DNA of 64,000 nt from Solirubrobacter deserti. GTDB taxonomy: Bacteria > Actinomycetota > Thermoleophilia > Solirubrobacterales > Solirubrobacteraceae. The notes under the pieces were generated by a model, which ran no database searches, had not been told where the DNA came from, and saw only the letters and a list, made by a program, of their open reading frames with translations. Numbering within the stretch: the stretch's first letter is position 1; each line of letters opens with the position of its first letter. The stretch covers positions 124,001-188,000 of the forward strand of contig NZ_JAPCID010000007.1 in assembly GCF_027587175.1 (NCBI RefSeq), written 5' to 3'. A program made the translations under genes and the position numbers. Shown here piece by piece: positions 1 through 7,346 of this stretch.

Positions 1-197
1 AGATCGTACGCCGACACCAGGAAGCTCTCGGTCAGGCGATCTGCGAAGAACTCGAGTGCGCTGGAAACCTCCGACCGTTCCGGCTCGCCCGGTTCACGGA
101 TCGCTCCGAATCCACGCGATGAGAACGACGGAACGAGAAGCGGGGTCGCGATCTGGTCCCCCGACACCAACCGCAATGACCTGATCTCAGCCGACAC
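1..197 (-). CDS. 5' part of a gene downstream of queC, possibly a tRNA-guanine transglycosylase-like (7-deazaguanine) protein
   Basis: An open frame begins with GTG at 197 and runs 65 codons to the left edge without a stop. Its start overlaps the end of queC by 11 bases, so the two are probably translationally coupled. The visible N-terminus contains LVSGDQIATPLLVPSFSSRG. The A-T-P-x-x-x-P stretch resembles the opening strands of tRNA-guanine transglycosylases, where a TPxFMPVGT-like motif occurs. A base-exchange enzyme would fit next to a preQ0 synthase. The family assignment is weak, because it rests on one short motif and on the neighbour; the rest of the gene lies outside the window. Confidence 0.5.
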   Translation of the reverse strand, partial: MSAEIRSLRLVSGDQIATPLLVPSFSSRGFGAIREPGEPERSEVSSALEFFADRLTESFLVSAYD

Positions 198-726
198 CCA
201 GGGCCTCCCGATCTGCACAAGACGAGCAGGCGCCGCACGCATCGTCCGACGCTTCACAGCTATGCGTCACCGAAAGCGGAACATCGAGGCGTAACGCGAG
301 CGCGTGGATATCGCCTTTGCTCCAGTTCAGGAAAGGCGTCACGAGCTGCATCGCACCGTCACGGTGAAAATCGAGTGTGCGCTGCAGCAGATCGACGAAA
401 TCCGGCGAGCAATCGCGATAGCCGGTCCCGGCATGGATCCCCAGACCGACTAGTGCCGCATCCGGTCGTAGGGCCGCGGCGCAGGTCACGAGCAGCGCGT
501 TCCGCATCGGGATCTCTCCCGCGCTGATCACGAGACCTTGCACCTGAAGTTCTTGGACGGGAGCGGCGAAGTGGTGGCCAAGTGATCGCACTGCTTCGCG
601 CTCCGCCTCACGCGCTGGCTGGCCATAGTCCACGAAGCAGAGCTCAACCTCTTGGTCCTCCGTAACCGCGAGCGCCGTGAGCGTCGCCGAATCAATACCG
701 CCACTGCATAAGACGACGTAACCCAT
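187..726 (-). CDS. queC: 7-cyano-7-deazaguanine synthase (QueC-like)
   Basis: QueC enzymes make preQ0 from carboxydeazaguanine, ATP and ammonia in the cytoplasm. The N-terminus carries the PP-loop motif SGGIDSATL. The C-terminus has the zinc site C-x6-C-x2-C-x2-C (HSCEASDDACGACSSC), and GTGYRDCSPDF in the middle is typical of the family. The protein has about 179 residues, shorter than the usual 220 or so, yet both signature sites are present. I prefer the ATG at 726, which has AGGTGAT just upstream; a GTG at 732 is the alternative. No other preQ0 pathway gene is visible. The local base composition is visibly less GC-rich than most of the window, and the gene lies on the distal side of a tRNA-derived repeat, so acquisition with a mobile element is likely. 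It may serve DNA modification or tRNA queuosine. Confidence 0.88.
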   Translation of the reverse strand: MGYVVLCSGGIDSATLTALAVTEDQEVELCFVDYGQPAREAEREAVRSLGHHFAAPVQELQVQGLVISAGEIPMRNALLVTCAAALRPDAALVGLGIHAGTGYRDCSPDFVDLLQRTLDFHRDGAMQLVTPFLNWSKGDIHALALRLDVPLSVTHSCEASDDACGACSSCADREALGVG

Positions 727-860
727 GATCACCTGGGAGAGCCTCGACCAATAGATTCTGTGACACCGTACGCAACGAGTCGGACGCGATCAACTGAGGC
801 CTACCGGTCGCGAGATATGTCCCCTTGTCGCCCGTGATGACCTCCTCCACGACGTCAAGG
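692..860 (-). pseudogene. Possible 3' remnant of an unrecognised gene upstream of queC
   Basis: A minus-strand frame ending at 692 encodes a protein-like tail that includes VVEEVITGDKGTYLATGRPQ and SDSLRTVSQNLL. Upstream of about 860 the frame enters GC-rich palindromic sequence and loses any protein-like character, and no start codon stands out. The stop lies about 35 bases inside queC, which would suit an overlapping upstream gene. I do not recognise the family. It may be a gene truncated by the repeat at 860-925, or a chance frame. Confidence 0.3.
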
Positions 861-865
861 GCGGC

Positions 866-920
866 CTTCGGCCGCCGGCCGGCTGCGCGCGGCTCGCTTC
901 GCTCGCCGTGCTCGCCGGCC
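866..920. repeat. GC-rich palindromic intergenic sequence
   Basis: The stretch begins with GGCGGCC-TTC-GGCCGCC, a short perfect hairpin, and continues with CGGCTCGC-TTC-GCTCG and CGCCGG repeats. It separates the small membrane protein gene from the remnant upstream of queC. It could be a terminator-like hairpin or a repetitive extragenic element. No T-run follows, so rho-independent termination is uncertain. Confidence 0.4.
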
Positions 921-936
921 AACACCGGCGCGCGCC

Positions 937-1119
937 TTAGGGGTTCGCGCTCGACTGGGCGCGCCGATTCCGTGTCCATTCGATCAAGCGGAAGACGACC
1001 TCCACCTGGAACGCCGCCCACAACAGCCCTACGTACCACGGCACGCCCACGGCCACAGCGACGCCCCACAGCCCGACGATCAGCGCCGCGTACACCCAGA
1101 ACCACTTGCCGCCCGTCAT
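937..1119 (-). CDS. Small two-segment membrane protein, function unknown
   Basis: The frame encodes 60 residues from the ATG at 1119; an in-frame GTG at 1131 would add four. It has two hydrophobic stretches, roughly residues 6-24 (WVYAALIVGLWGVAVAVG) and 27-43 (WYVGLLWAAFQVEVVF). A charged tail follows (RLIEWTRNRRAQSS). This is the pattern of a small inner-membrane hairpin protein. I do not recognise a family. It sits in the accessory region between queC and the tRNA-derived repeat. Confidence 0.5.
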   Translation of the reverse strand: MTGGKWFWVYAALIVGLWGVAVAVGVPWYVGLLWAAFQVEVVFRLIEWTRNRRAQSSANP

Positions 1120-1131
1120 CGTCCAGGACAC

Positions 1132-1577
1132 ATCGCGATGCTATCCGCGAACGTAAACCCGGGTCGACTCGTTTACGGCTAGCTCCGCCGTCCGGCGGCG
1201 TCAAGTGGACTGCTGCGCAGCTCGCTGCGCTCGGCCCTGTCGGGCTCCGCTTGACCCCACCGGCCGACTCCGCTGATGCGCGGGTCAAGGAGGCTCCGCC
1301 AGGACTGCCGCACCAAGGGCGGCGCTGAGCTGAGCTGAGCTGGCGGGCAGACCGGGTCTACTTCCTCGCCTTCTCCCCTCACGGGGACCGGTTTCCACCC
1401 CTTACCGCGAGATCGGCTAGGCCGTCAGGGTAGGCCGCGAACGGCGGTCGTCACCGGCCGCGCGTCGTGCCCACAACGTGCCCACTTCCACGAGAGGCCC
1501 CATTTCGGGCACCCATCCGACCCACGCTTACCGCGGCGTAGAGCCAAATGAGCGCCCTCAATGAACCGGTTTTCAGC
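1132..1577. other. Stretch of about 450 bases without a convincing gene
   Basis: No frame here reads like a protein. The sequence has an inverted pair, TCAAGTGGA (about 1201) and TCCGCTTGA (about 1247), around a core of GCTCGCTGCGCTCGG-type repeats. It also has a small run of AGCTG repeats near 1329-1340. It may be the non-coding end of an integrated element next to its attachment site. Confidence 0.4.
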
Positions 1578-1973
<396 letters not shown>

Positions 1974-2012
1974 CGGCAGGTCTTCTCCTGGTCGAGGCAG
2001 CGTTCGACCGGG

Positions 2013-2043
2013 ACCCTGCACGTTGAACTCGGGTTCAAGTCAA
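2013..2043 (-). promoter_or_regulatory. MerR-type promoter/operator for the small membrane protein gene
   Basis: On the minus strand the -35 TTGACT (2043-2038) and the -10 CAGGGT (2018-2013) are 19 bases apart, the long spacing typical of MerR-activated promoters. The spacer holds the dyad TTGAAC-TCGG-GTTCAA (2023-2038). The same arrangement occurs at 2500-2530. It overlaps the stop of merR and reads toward the gene ending at 1593. Confidence 0.7.
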
Positions 2044-2492
2044 GCGCGTCTGCGAACCTGGCGCACGTCCAGGTCGATGTCCGCGACGGGTGGCAGGAGG
2101 GTCGGGTCGACGAAGAGTCCGCAGACGTCGACGCTTCGGCAGTCGCAATGCTGCGCGACCTCGAGCCACTGCTTGACGGCATGGGCTCGCACGATCAGCG
2201 CTTCGATCTGCGGCAGCTTGGCGTCGGCGAGCGCACGGATGTGCGTGCTGGCGTCGGCGGTGCGGTTGCCGGGGCCGGTGAGGGGCGCGATCTCGTCCAG
2301 GGTGAGGCCGGCGCGTTGAGCGACATCGATGATCGAGAGCCGGTGGAGGACGTCGGGGCTGTAGCGGCGCTGGCCGCTGACGCGGTCCGGTTGGGGGAGG
2401 ACGCCGGTGCGCTCGTAGAACCGGATGCGCGACGCGTTGAGGCCGGCACGCTGAGCGACCTGGCCGATGGTCATCGAGGGAGCGTCTGTCAT
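2040..2492 (-). CDS. MerR-family metal-responsive regulator
   Basis: The protein has 150 residues. A MerR winged helix-turn-helix fills the N-terminus (IGQVAQRAGLNASRIRFYER, residues 9-28, then GQRRY). A dimerisation helix follows at about 80-115. The C-terminal loop is H115-C116-D-C118-x5-C124 and ends GLF, which resembles the metal loop of ZntR, CueR and SoxR-like members. The conserved Cys near residue 79-82 of MerR and ZntR is absent, so the inducing metal cannot be named. Two nearly identical MerR-type promoters lie on either side (2013-2043 and 2500-2530), so it probably controls the small membrane protein gene and the divergent CC-motif gene. Confidence 0.85.
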   Translation of the reverse strand: MTDAPSMTIGQVAQRAGLNASRIRFYERTGVLPQPDRVSGQRRYSPDVLHRLSIIDVAQRAGLTLDEIAPLTGPGNRTADASTHIRALADAKLPQIEALIVRAHAVKQWLEVAQHCDCRSVDVCGLFVDPTLLPPVADIDLDVRQVRRRA

Positions 2493-2499
2493 CGGGGCC

Positions 2500-2530
2500 T
2501 TGACTTGAAGTCGGGTTCAAGGTTCACGGT
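2500..2530 (+). promoter_or_regulatory. MerR-type divergent promoter/operator
   Basis: TTGACT (2500-2505) and CACGGT (2525-2530) are separated by 19 bases, with the dyad TTGAAG-TCGG-GTTCAA (2505-2520) in the spacer. The ATG of the plus-strand gene follows at 2537, so its transcript would have almost no leader. The merR start codon (2492) lies on the other side, which suits autoregulation. Confidence 0.7.
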
Positions 2531-2536
2531 AGTCGT

Positions 2537-2878
2537 ATGACCGCCGAGATCCCCATCGCTTGCACGCTGTCTCCGGACGGGTTCACCGCCCGTGTGGGCC
2601 TGATCGCCGCCCTTGCGACCGACGGCGTGCTCGAGCGCACGAGCACCGAGACCGGGTTGCGCGTCCGGCTGCGCGACACGCCGGAGATCGAGCGGCGCAC
2701 CCGCGAGCTGGTGGCCGCGGAGTCGCGCTGCTGCGCGTTCCTCACGTTCGAGCTCCGCCGCCACGACGACTCGCTGATCCTCGACATCTCCGGCCCGGTC
2801 GGTGCGCGCCCCGTGATCGAGCAGTTCTTCGCCGACGCTTCGGCTAAGACGGCGGCCGCAGGAGTCGCATGGCGTTGA
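2537..2878 (+). CDS. Small conserved CC-motif protein of metal-resistance cassettes
   Basis: The protein has 113 residues, with Cys9 near the N-terminus and a C65-C66 pair in AESRCCAFLTFEL. The end is ISGPVGARPVIEQFF. It looks soluble, with an alpha/beta pattern and no signal peptide. Proteins with this RCCxFLxF core are, as I recall them, small uncharacterised companions of MerR genes, but I cannot name a family. The vicinal cysteines and the MerR-type promoter suggest binding of a soft metal; this is inference. Its last 35 bases overlap the 3' end of the convergent ATPase gene. Confidence 0.65.
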   Translation: MTAEIPIACTLSPDGFTARVGLIAALATDGVLERTSTETGLRVRLRDTPEIERRTRELVAAESRCCAFLTFELRRHDDSLILDISGPVGARPVIEQFFADASAKTAAAGVAWR

Positions 2879-4982
2879 AGGTCACGAGCAGCGACATGCC
2901 CATGTCGGCCGCCACCGCGACCACCAGGGTCACCGCCCCGAACGGCGCGAGCAGGACGAACACCGCCTTGATCGCCAGGGACGCGACGACGTTGGCGCGC
3001 ATGATCGCGAGCGCGCGACGAGCCTGGCGGAGCGCTTCCGGAAGGCCGTCGAGGCGGTCGGACATGAGCGCGACGTCGGCGCTCTGGATCGCGACGTCGG
3101 AGCCGGCCGCCCCCATCGCGATACCGACGCGGGCGGCCGCGAGCGCCGGAGCGTCGTTGACGCCGTCGCCGACCATGGCGACCGCGCCGGTCTCCCGTTC
3201 GAGCGCGACGACGTGGTCCAGCTTCTCGGCGGGCAGGAGGCCCGCGCGGATCTCCGCGATGCCGGCGGTCGCGGACACCGCCCGAGCGACGGGTTCGCTG
3301 TCGCCGGTGAGCATCACGACCCGCTGCACTCCGGCCGCACGCAGCCGGTCGGCGAGGCCGGCCGCCTGAGCGCGCGGTTGGTCGGCGAGCGCGAAGAGCG
3401 CGAGCAGCCGGTCGCCCTCGCCGAGTCCGATGACCGTCTGACCGGCCTCGTGCAGCGCAGCGAGCTCCGGCGGGGGCGAGCCGAGCCGTTCCTGCATCAG
3501 GCGAGGCCCCCCGGCCCAGAGCTCCCGCCCGCTGACGACGGCGCGTGCTCCGCGTCCGGGCAGGGCCTCGAAGGCCTCGGCGCTCGGCACGCGCACCCCG
3601 CGCTCCCGTGCGGCGCGACGCAGCGCGGCGGCAAACGGGTGCTCCGAGCCGGCCTCGACCGCGGCGACGAGCGCCAGGGCAGCCCATTCGTCGTCGGCGA
3701 CCACCCGCTGCAGCTGGGGAAGCCCGAGTGTGAGCGTTCCGGTCTTGTCGAGCGCGACGACACGCACACGGCCGAGGTCCTCGAGCGCCTGGCCGCTCTT
3801 GATGAGAATGCCCCGGCGCGCGGCGCCGCCCACGGCCGACACCACGGCGACGGGGACGGAGATCACGAGCGAGCACGGGCACGCGACGATCAGCAGCGCG
3901 AGCGCCCGGTAGACCCACGTCCCCGCATCGCCGCCGAACGCGACCGGCACGGTGGCCAGCGCCAGCGCGGCCACGAAGACGATCGGGGTGTAGACGCCGG
4001 CGAAGCGATCGATGAAGCGCTCGGCCGGCGCTCGGCTGCCCTGCGCCGCTTCCACGAGCGACGCGACGCGGGACAAGGTCGACGCCGCCGCCGGCCGCAG
4101 CGTCCGCGCGACCAGCACGCCGGTGGTGTTCAACGTCCCGGCGAACAGCTCGTCGCCCGGGACCTTGTCGACGGGCACGGACTCGCCGGTCAGCAGCGCC
4201 TGGTCGACGCTGGAGGCGCCCGAGACGACTTCGGCGTCCAGCGGGATGCGCTCGCCGGGGCGGATGCGGATCTCCGCCCCGACGTCCACCGTACCGACGT
4301 CCACCAGCCGCTCCTCGCCCCCGGCGACCACGCGCGCCCGCGCGGGCGCGAGGTCGAGCAGCGAAGCCACCGTGCGTCGGCTGCGGTCGAGCACCATCGC
4401 CTCCAGCCCGGTGCCCACGGCGAACAGCACGAGCACCCACGCGCCCTCGGCGTACTCGCCGATGCCCACCGCGCCGAGCGCCGCCAGTGCCATCAACACG
4501 TTCATGTCGAGCCGGCGCCGTCGGAGAGCCAAGGCCGCGGCGCGGGCGATGGGCCAGCCGCCGACCGCCATCGAGCCCAGGTACAGCGGCTCGGCGACGG
4601 CGCGTGGGGCCGAGAGCAGCGAGGCGATCACCGCCACGACGAGCAGCGTCAGAGCCGCGGTGGTCGAGAGCGCGCGGGCGTCACGGCGCCAGAACGGTCC
4701 GCCGTCCGCCTGGACCGCACGCGCGGCCGGATGCGCGCGATACCCGGCGCGGGCGACGGCCCCGGTGATGGCCGCGTCGGGCGCATCGCCGGCAACCGCC
4801 AGGGAGCCGTTGCCGAAGGACACCTGCGCGGCGCTCACGCCGTCGAGCGCCGCGACGGCCTGCTCGACGGTCTTCGCGCACGCCCCGCAATCCATGCCCT
4901 CGACCCGGAACCGCCGCGTCCCCACCGAAGCCGGCTCCGGCTCGGCGAGGACGGGCGCCATCGGCAGCTCGATCGGCTTCAT
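2844..4982 (-). CDS. Heavy-metal P1B-type ATPase (Zn/Cd/Pb exporter type)
   Basis: The 712-residue protein should pump divalent metal out of the cytoplasm at the expense of ATP. In order it has a heavy-metal-associated domain with GMDCGACAK (Cys32 and Cys35), membrane helices, the actuator motif TGESVPVDK (about 265), the metal-site motif CPCS (about 367), the phosphorylation site DKTGTLT (Asp about 411), SEHPF (about 446) and GDGVNDAPA (about 606). The CPC motif with a CadC-like repressor next door points to zinc, cadmium or lead rather than a firm copper assignment. Its ATG overlaps the stop of the repressor gene (ATGA), so the two form one transcript. All catalytic motifs are intact. Confidence 0.93.
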   Translation of the reverse strand: MKPIELPMAPVLAEPEPASVGTRRFRVEGMDCGACAKTVEQAVAALDGVSAAQVSFGNGSLAVAGDAPDAAITGAVARAGYRAHPAARAVQADGGPFWRRDARALSTTAALTLLVVAVIASLLSAPRAVAEPLYLGSMAVGGWPIARAAALALRRRRLDMNVLMALAALGAVGIGEYAEGAWVLVLFAVGTGLEAMVLDRSRRTVASLLDLAPARARVVAGGEERLVDVGTVDVGAEIRIRPGERIPLDAEVVSGASSVDQALLTGESVPVDKVPGDELFAGTLNTTGVLVARTLRPAAASTLSRVASLVEAAQGSRAPAERFIDRFAGVYTPIVFVAALALATVPVAFGGDAGTWVYRALALLIVACPCSLVISVPVAVVSAVGGAARRGILIKSGQALEDLGRVRVVALDKTGTLTLGLPQLQRVVADDEWAALALVAAVEAGSEHPFAAALRRAARERGVRVPSAEAFEALPGRGARAVVSGRELWAGGPRLMQERLGSPPPELAALHEAGQTVIGLGEGDRLLALFALADQPRAQAAGLADRLRAAGVQRVVMLTGDSEPVARAVSATAGIAEIRAGLLPAEKLDHVVALERETGAVAMVGDGVNDAPALAAARVGIAMGAAGSDVAIQSADVALMSDRLDGLPEALRQARRALAIMRANVVASLAIKAVFVLLAPFGAVTLVVAVAADMGMSLLVTFNAMRLLRPPS

Positions 4983-5338
4983 GCGCTCACGCGGTCGAGT
5001 TCCCGGTACGCCGCCGCCAGGGCGAGCCCGAGCTCGGTCAGCTCGTACATGACCATCCGCCCGTCGCGACGCGAGCGAGCGGCGCCCAGGCTCTTCAGCT
5101 GTCGAAGATGGTGCGAGACGAGCTTCTCCTCGCGGCCCACCACCCACGAGAGGTCGCACACGCAGCATGAGCCGCCGTCTGCGAGCGACAGCAACACAGA
5201 CAGCCGCGTCGCGTCGGTGAGCGCCTTGAACGGTGCGGCGCCGGCCTCCAGCTCCTCCGGCGAGGGCAGCGCCTGGCGCAGCGCCTCCGCCTTCGGGAGA
5301 TCGAGACAGAGGAGATCGCAGGAGTCGTCGCCGGCCAT
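4979..5338 (-). CDS. CadC/ArsR-family metal-sensing repressor
   Basis: The protein has 119 residues with an ArsR winged helix (about 35-105; LTDATRLSVLLSLADG, then LVSHHLRQLKSLG). Cysteines lie at 7, 11, 58, 59 and 61. The C7/C11 pair and the CCVCDL motif match the N-terminal and alpha-3N metal ligands of CadC (C7, C11, C58, C60), so it should release DNA on binding Cd, Pb or Zn. The start at 5338 puts these cysteines in register with CadC; the frame upstream is not protein-like. It precedes and overlaps the ATPase gene, and an inverted repeat at 5357-5376 lies just upstream. Confidence 0.9.
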   Translation of the reverse strand: MAGDDSCDLLCLDLPKAEALRQALPSPEELEAGAAPFKALTDATRLSVLLSLADGGSCCVCDLSWVVGREEKLVSHHLRQLKSLGAARSRRDGRMVMYELTELGLALAAAYRELDRVSA

Positions 5339-5356
5339 GCCGACGACCCTACCTAC

Positions 5357-5376
5357 ATTCGTATGGATATGCGAAT
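5357..5376. promoter_or_regulatory. Likely operator of the CadC-type repressor
   Basis: ATTCGTATGG followed by ATATGCGAAT forms a 20-base inverted repeat with eight of ten arm positions matching. It starts 19 bases upstream of the repressor start codon. ArsR/CadC regulators bind AT-rich dyads of this kind, and this one is markedly AT-richer than its surroundings. Confidence 0.65.
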
Positions 5377-5460
5377 GGCGGCGCCTTCGATGCCTGAGGT
5401 CGCGCTCGCGCCGGGCGCTTCGTGCCGTACGTCGGTCGTCTTTCCCCGCCGGCCGGGGGA

Positions 5461-5500
5461 TACGAACCGAGGGCTCAGAGGGTCGAATCCTCTCGGGCGC
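5461..5500 (+). repeat. 3' part of a tRNA-Arg gene, right copy (attachment-site-like)
   Basis: This stretch matches the fragment at 1578-1619. The 26 bases at 5475-5500 differ from 1593-1618 at one position, the first T of the TTC in the T-loop, which is G here. The variable region has also drifted. T-stem AGAGG/CCTCT and acceptor strand CGGGCGC are kept. A one-base change in the invariant T-loop and the missing 5' half mean it is not a working tRNA. With the left copy it brackets the metal cassette. Confidence 0.75.
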
Positions 5501-6299
5501 CCTCGTCGTTGAGGAGCAGGCGGTCCAGCCCACGGATCAGGCCCACGTGGCCGCGGGCGCGGCGGACGGCGAGCAGCACGCCGTTGACGTAGGGCTGGGC
5601 GGTGCCGCCGGCGTCGTGGCGGATGCTCAGGCGCTCGTCCTCGCCGCCGAAGACGATCTCGGTCGAGACGATGAAGCTGGGCAGGCGGACGGAGTGGATC
5701 TGGCTGCCCGCGATCGTCGCGCCGCGCGCGGACGGGTGCCCGGCGACCTGGTCGACCGGGAGGTCGACCTGCGGCGCGCCGACCTCGGCGAGGCGTTCGG
5801 CGAGCTCGAAGCTCGTGCCGCTGGGCGCGTCGGGCTTGGTCGACTTGGCGTAGTCGATGATCTCCCAGTGGGTGAGGTGGCGGGCGGCGAGCTCGGCGCC
5901 CGCGAGCATCATCGCCGCGGTGAGGCTGAAGTTGCCGGACGCGACCGCGCCGACGCCGGCGGTCCGGGCGGCGGCGTCGATCTCGGCGAAGTCCGCGGCG
6001 GTCAGGCCGCTGGAGCCGATCACGACCGCGACGCCGCGCTCGATCGCGGCCAGCGCGACCGCCTTGGCGGCCGCGTGCGAGGTGAACTCGACGAGCACGT
6101 CGACGCCGTCGAGGGCCTCCTCGACGGTGGCGAACACCGGGACGCCGAGGTCGTCGACACCCAAGGCGGCGCCCAGGTCCCGGCCGGCGCTGCTGCGGGC
6201 GATCGCGGTCTTGAGGTTCACGTCGGGCGCGGCGAGGGCGCCGAGGGCGATGGCGCGGCCGGTCCAGCCGGTCGCGCCGGCGAGGGCGAGGTTGGTCAT
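5475..6299 (-). CDS. 4-hydroxy-tetrahydrodipicolinate reductase-like protein (DapB family)
   Basis: DapB reduces 4-hydroxy-tetrahydrodipicolinate with NAD(P)H in lysine and diaminopimelate synthesis. The protein has 274 residues. It carries the nucleotide-binding turn GATGWTGRA (residues 8-16) and the substrate loop DAPSGT (157-162). In classical DapB two histidines precede this loop; here the matching stretch is DYAKSTKPDAPSGT, so the HH pair is replaced while the lysine remains. It may be a divergent DapB or act on another substrate. The C-terminal residues (ending AREDSTL) are read from the antisense of the tRNA fragment, and the stop lies inside it. Confidence 0.75.
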   Translation of the reverse strand: MTNLALAGATGWTGRAIALGALAAPDVNLKTAIARSSAGRDLGAALGVDDLGVPVFATVEEALDGVDVLVEFTSHAAAKAVALAAIERGVAVVIGSSGLTAADFAEIDAAARTAGVGAVASGNFSLTAAMMLAGAELAARHLTHWEIIDYAKSTKPDAPSGTSFELAERLAEVGAPQVDLPVDQVAGHPSARGATIAGSQIHSVRLPSFIVSTEIVFGGEDERLSIRHDAGGTAQPYVNGVLLAVRRARGHVGLIRGLDRLLLNDEGAREDSTL

Positions 6300-6387
6300 G
6301 GTCTCAGAGGTCGGAAGGGCGTAGCGCCGAGACTACGGAACGAGACGTGCGGGGCACCGCGTCTGCGCCGTGTCGCATGCTGTTCGC

Positions 6388-7335
6388 GTGACCGCCGTCG
6401 AGCGCCACCAGGTCGCCCTCTATCTCGGCGCGCTGCTCGCGGGCGCGCTGATCGGGCTCCTCGCGCCCGGCGCCGACGGCGTGTTCGAGGCGCTGATCTA
6501 CCCGGTGCTGGGCGCGCTGCTGTACGCGACCTTCCTGCAGGTCCCGTTCACCGCCCTGCGCGCGGCCTTCGCCGACCGCCGGTTCCTGCTCGCCGCGCTG
6601 ACGCTCAACTTCGTGGTCGTCCCGCCGGTCGCGTTCGCGCTCGCGCAGCTCGCCCCGGGAAACACGGCGGTGGAGCTGGGCGTGCTGATGGTGCTGCTGA
6701 CCCCGTGCATCGACTACGTGATCGTGTTCACGCGCCTGGCCGGCGGGAGCGACCGGCGGCTGCTGGCAGCCGCGCCGCTGCTGATGCTCGCGCAGATGGC
6801 GCTGCTGCCCGCCTACCTGTGGCTGTTCCTCGGCTCCGAGCTGGCGGACATCGTCGAGCCCGGGCCGTTCCTGGAGGCGTTCGCGCTCCTGATCGCGCTG
6901 CCGCTCGCGCTCGCGTGGGCGACCGAGGCCCTGACCGACCGGGCACACGCCGCCGCCCGGCTGAAGGCCACCGTCGACCGGCTCCCCGTCGCGCTGATGG
7001 CGCTCACGCTGCTCGTGGTCGTCGCCTCGCAGTTCCCGCGCGTGCGCGACGACATCGGCGAGATCGCCGGCGTGATCTGGCTCTACGTCGCGTTCCTCGT
7101 GGTCATGGGCCTCATCGGCTGGGTCCTCGCCCGTGCGTGGCGCCTCGAGCCCGACGCCGCCCGCGCGCTCGTGTTCACGGGCGCGACCCGCAACTCCCTC
7201 GTGGTGCTGCCGCTCGCGCTCGCCCTGGGAGACGAGTACGCGCTCACGGCCGCGGTGATCGTCACGCAGACGCTCGTCGAGGTGCTCGGCATGGTCGCGT
7301 ACGTGCGCGCGGTGCCGCGCCTGGTCCCGGCGTAG
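6388..7335 (+). CDS. ACR3/bile acid:sodium symporter superfamily membrane carrier
   Basis: The protein has about 315 residues with some ten hydrophobic spans and no signal peptide. The motif LTPCIDYVIVFTRLAGG in the fourth span resembles the Cys-containing segment of ACR3 arsenite exporters (APCTAMVFVWSYL). A later ATRNSLVVLPLALAL matches the second half of the fold. It probably exports an anion such as arsenite or moves an organic acid. No arsenate reductase or ArsR gene is next to it, so substrate is uncertain. I chose the GTG at 6388, because it starts just before the first conserved residues; another GTG lies at 6370. No ribosome site is clear, so the mRNA may be leaderless. Confidence 0.75.
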   Translation: MTAVERHQVALYLGALLAGALIGLLAPGADGVFEALIYPVLGALLYATFLQVPFTALRAAFADRRFLLAALTLNFVVVPPVAFALAQLAPGNTAVELGVLMVLLTPCIDYVIVFTRLAGGSDRRLLAAAPLLMLAQMALLPAYLWLFLGSELADIVEPGPFLEAFALLIALPLALAWATEALTDRAHAAARLKATVDRLPVALMALTLLVVVASQFPRVRDDIGEIAGVIWLYVAFLVVMGLIGWVLARAWRLEPDAARALVFTGATRNSLVVLPLALALGDEYALTAAVIVTQTLVEVLGMVAYVRAVPRLVPA

Positions 7336-7346
7336 CCTTCCTCGCG

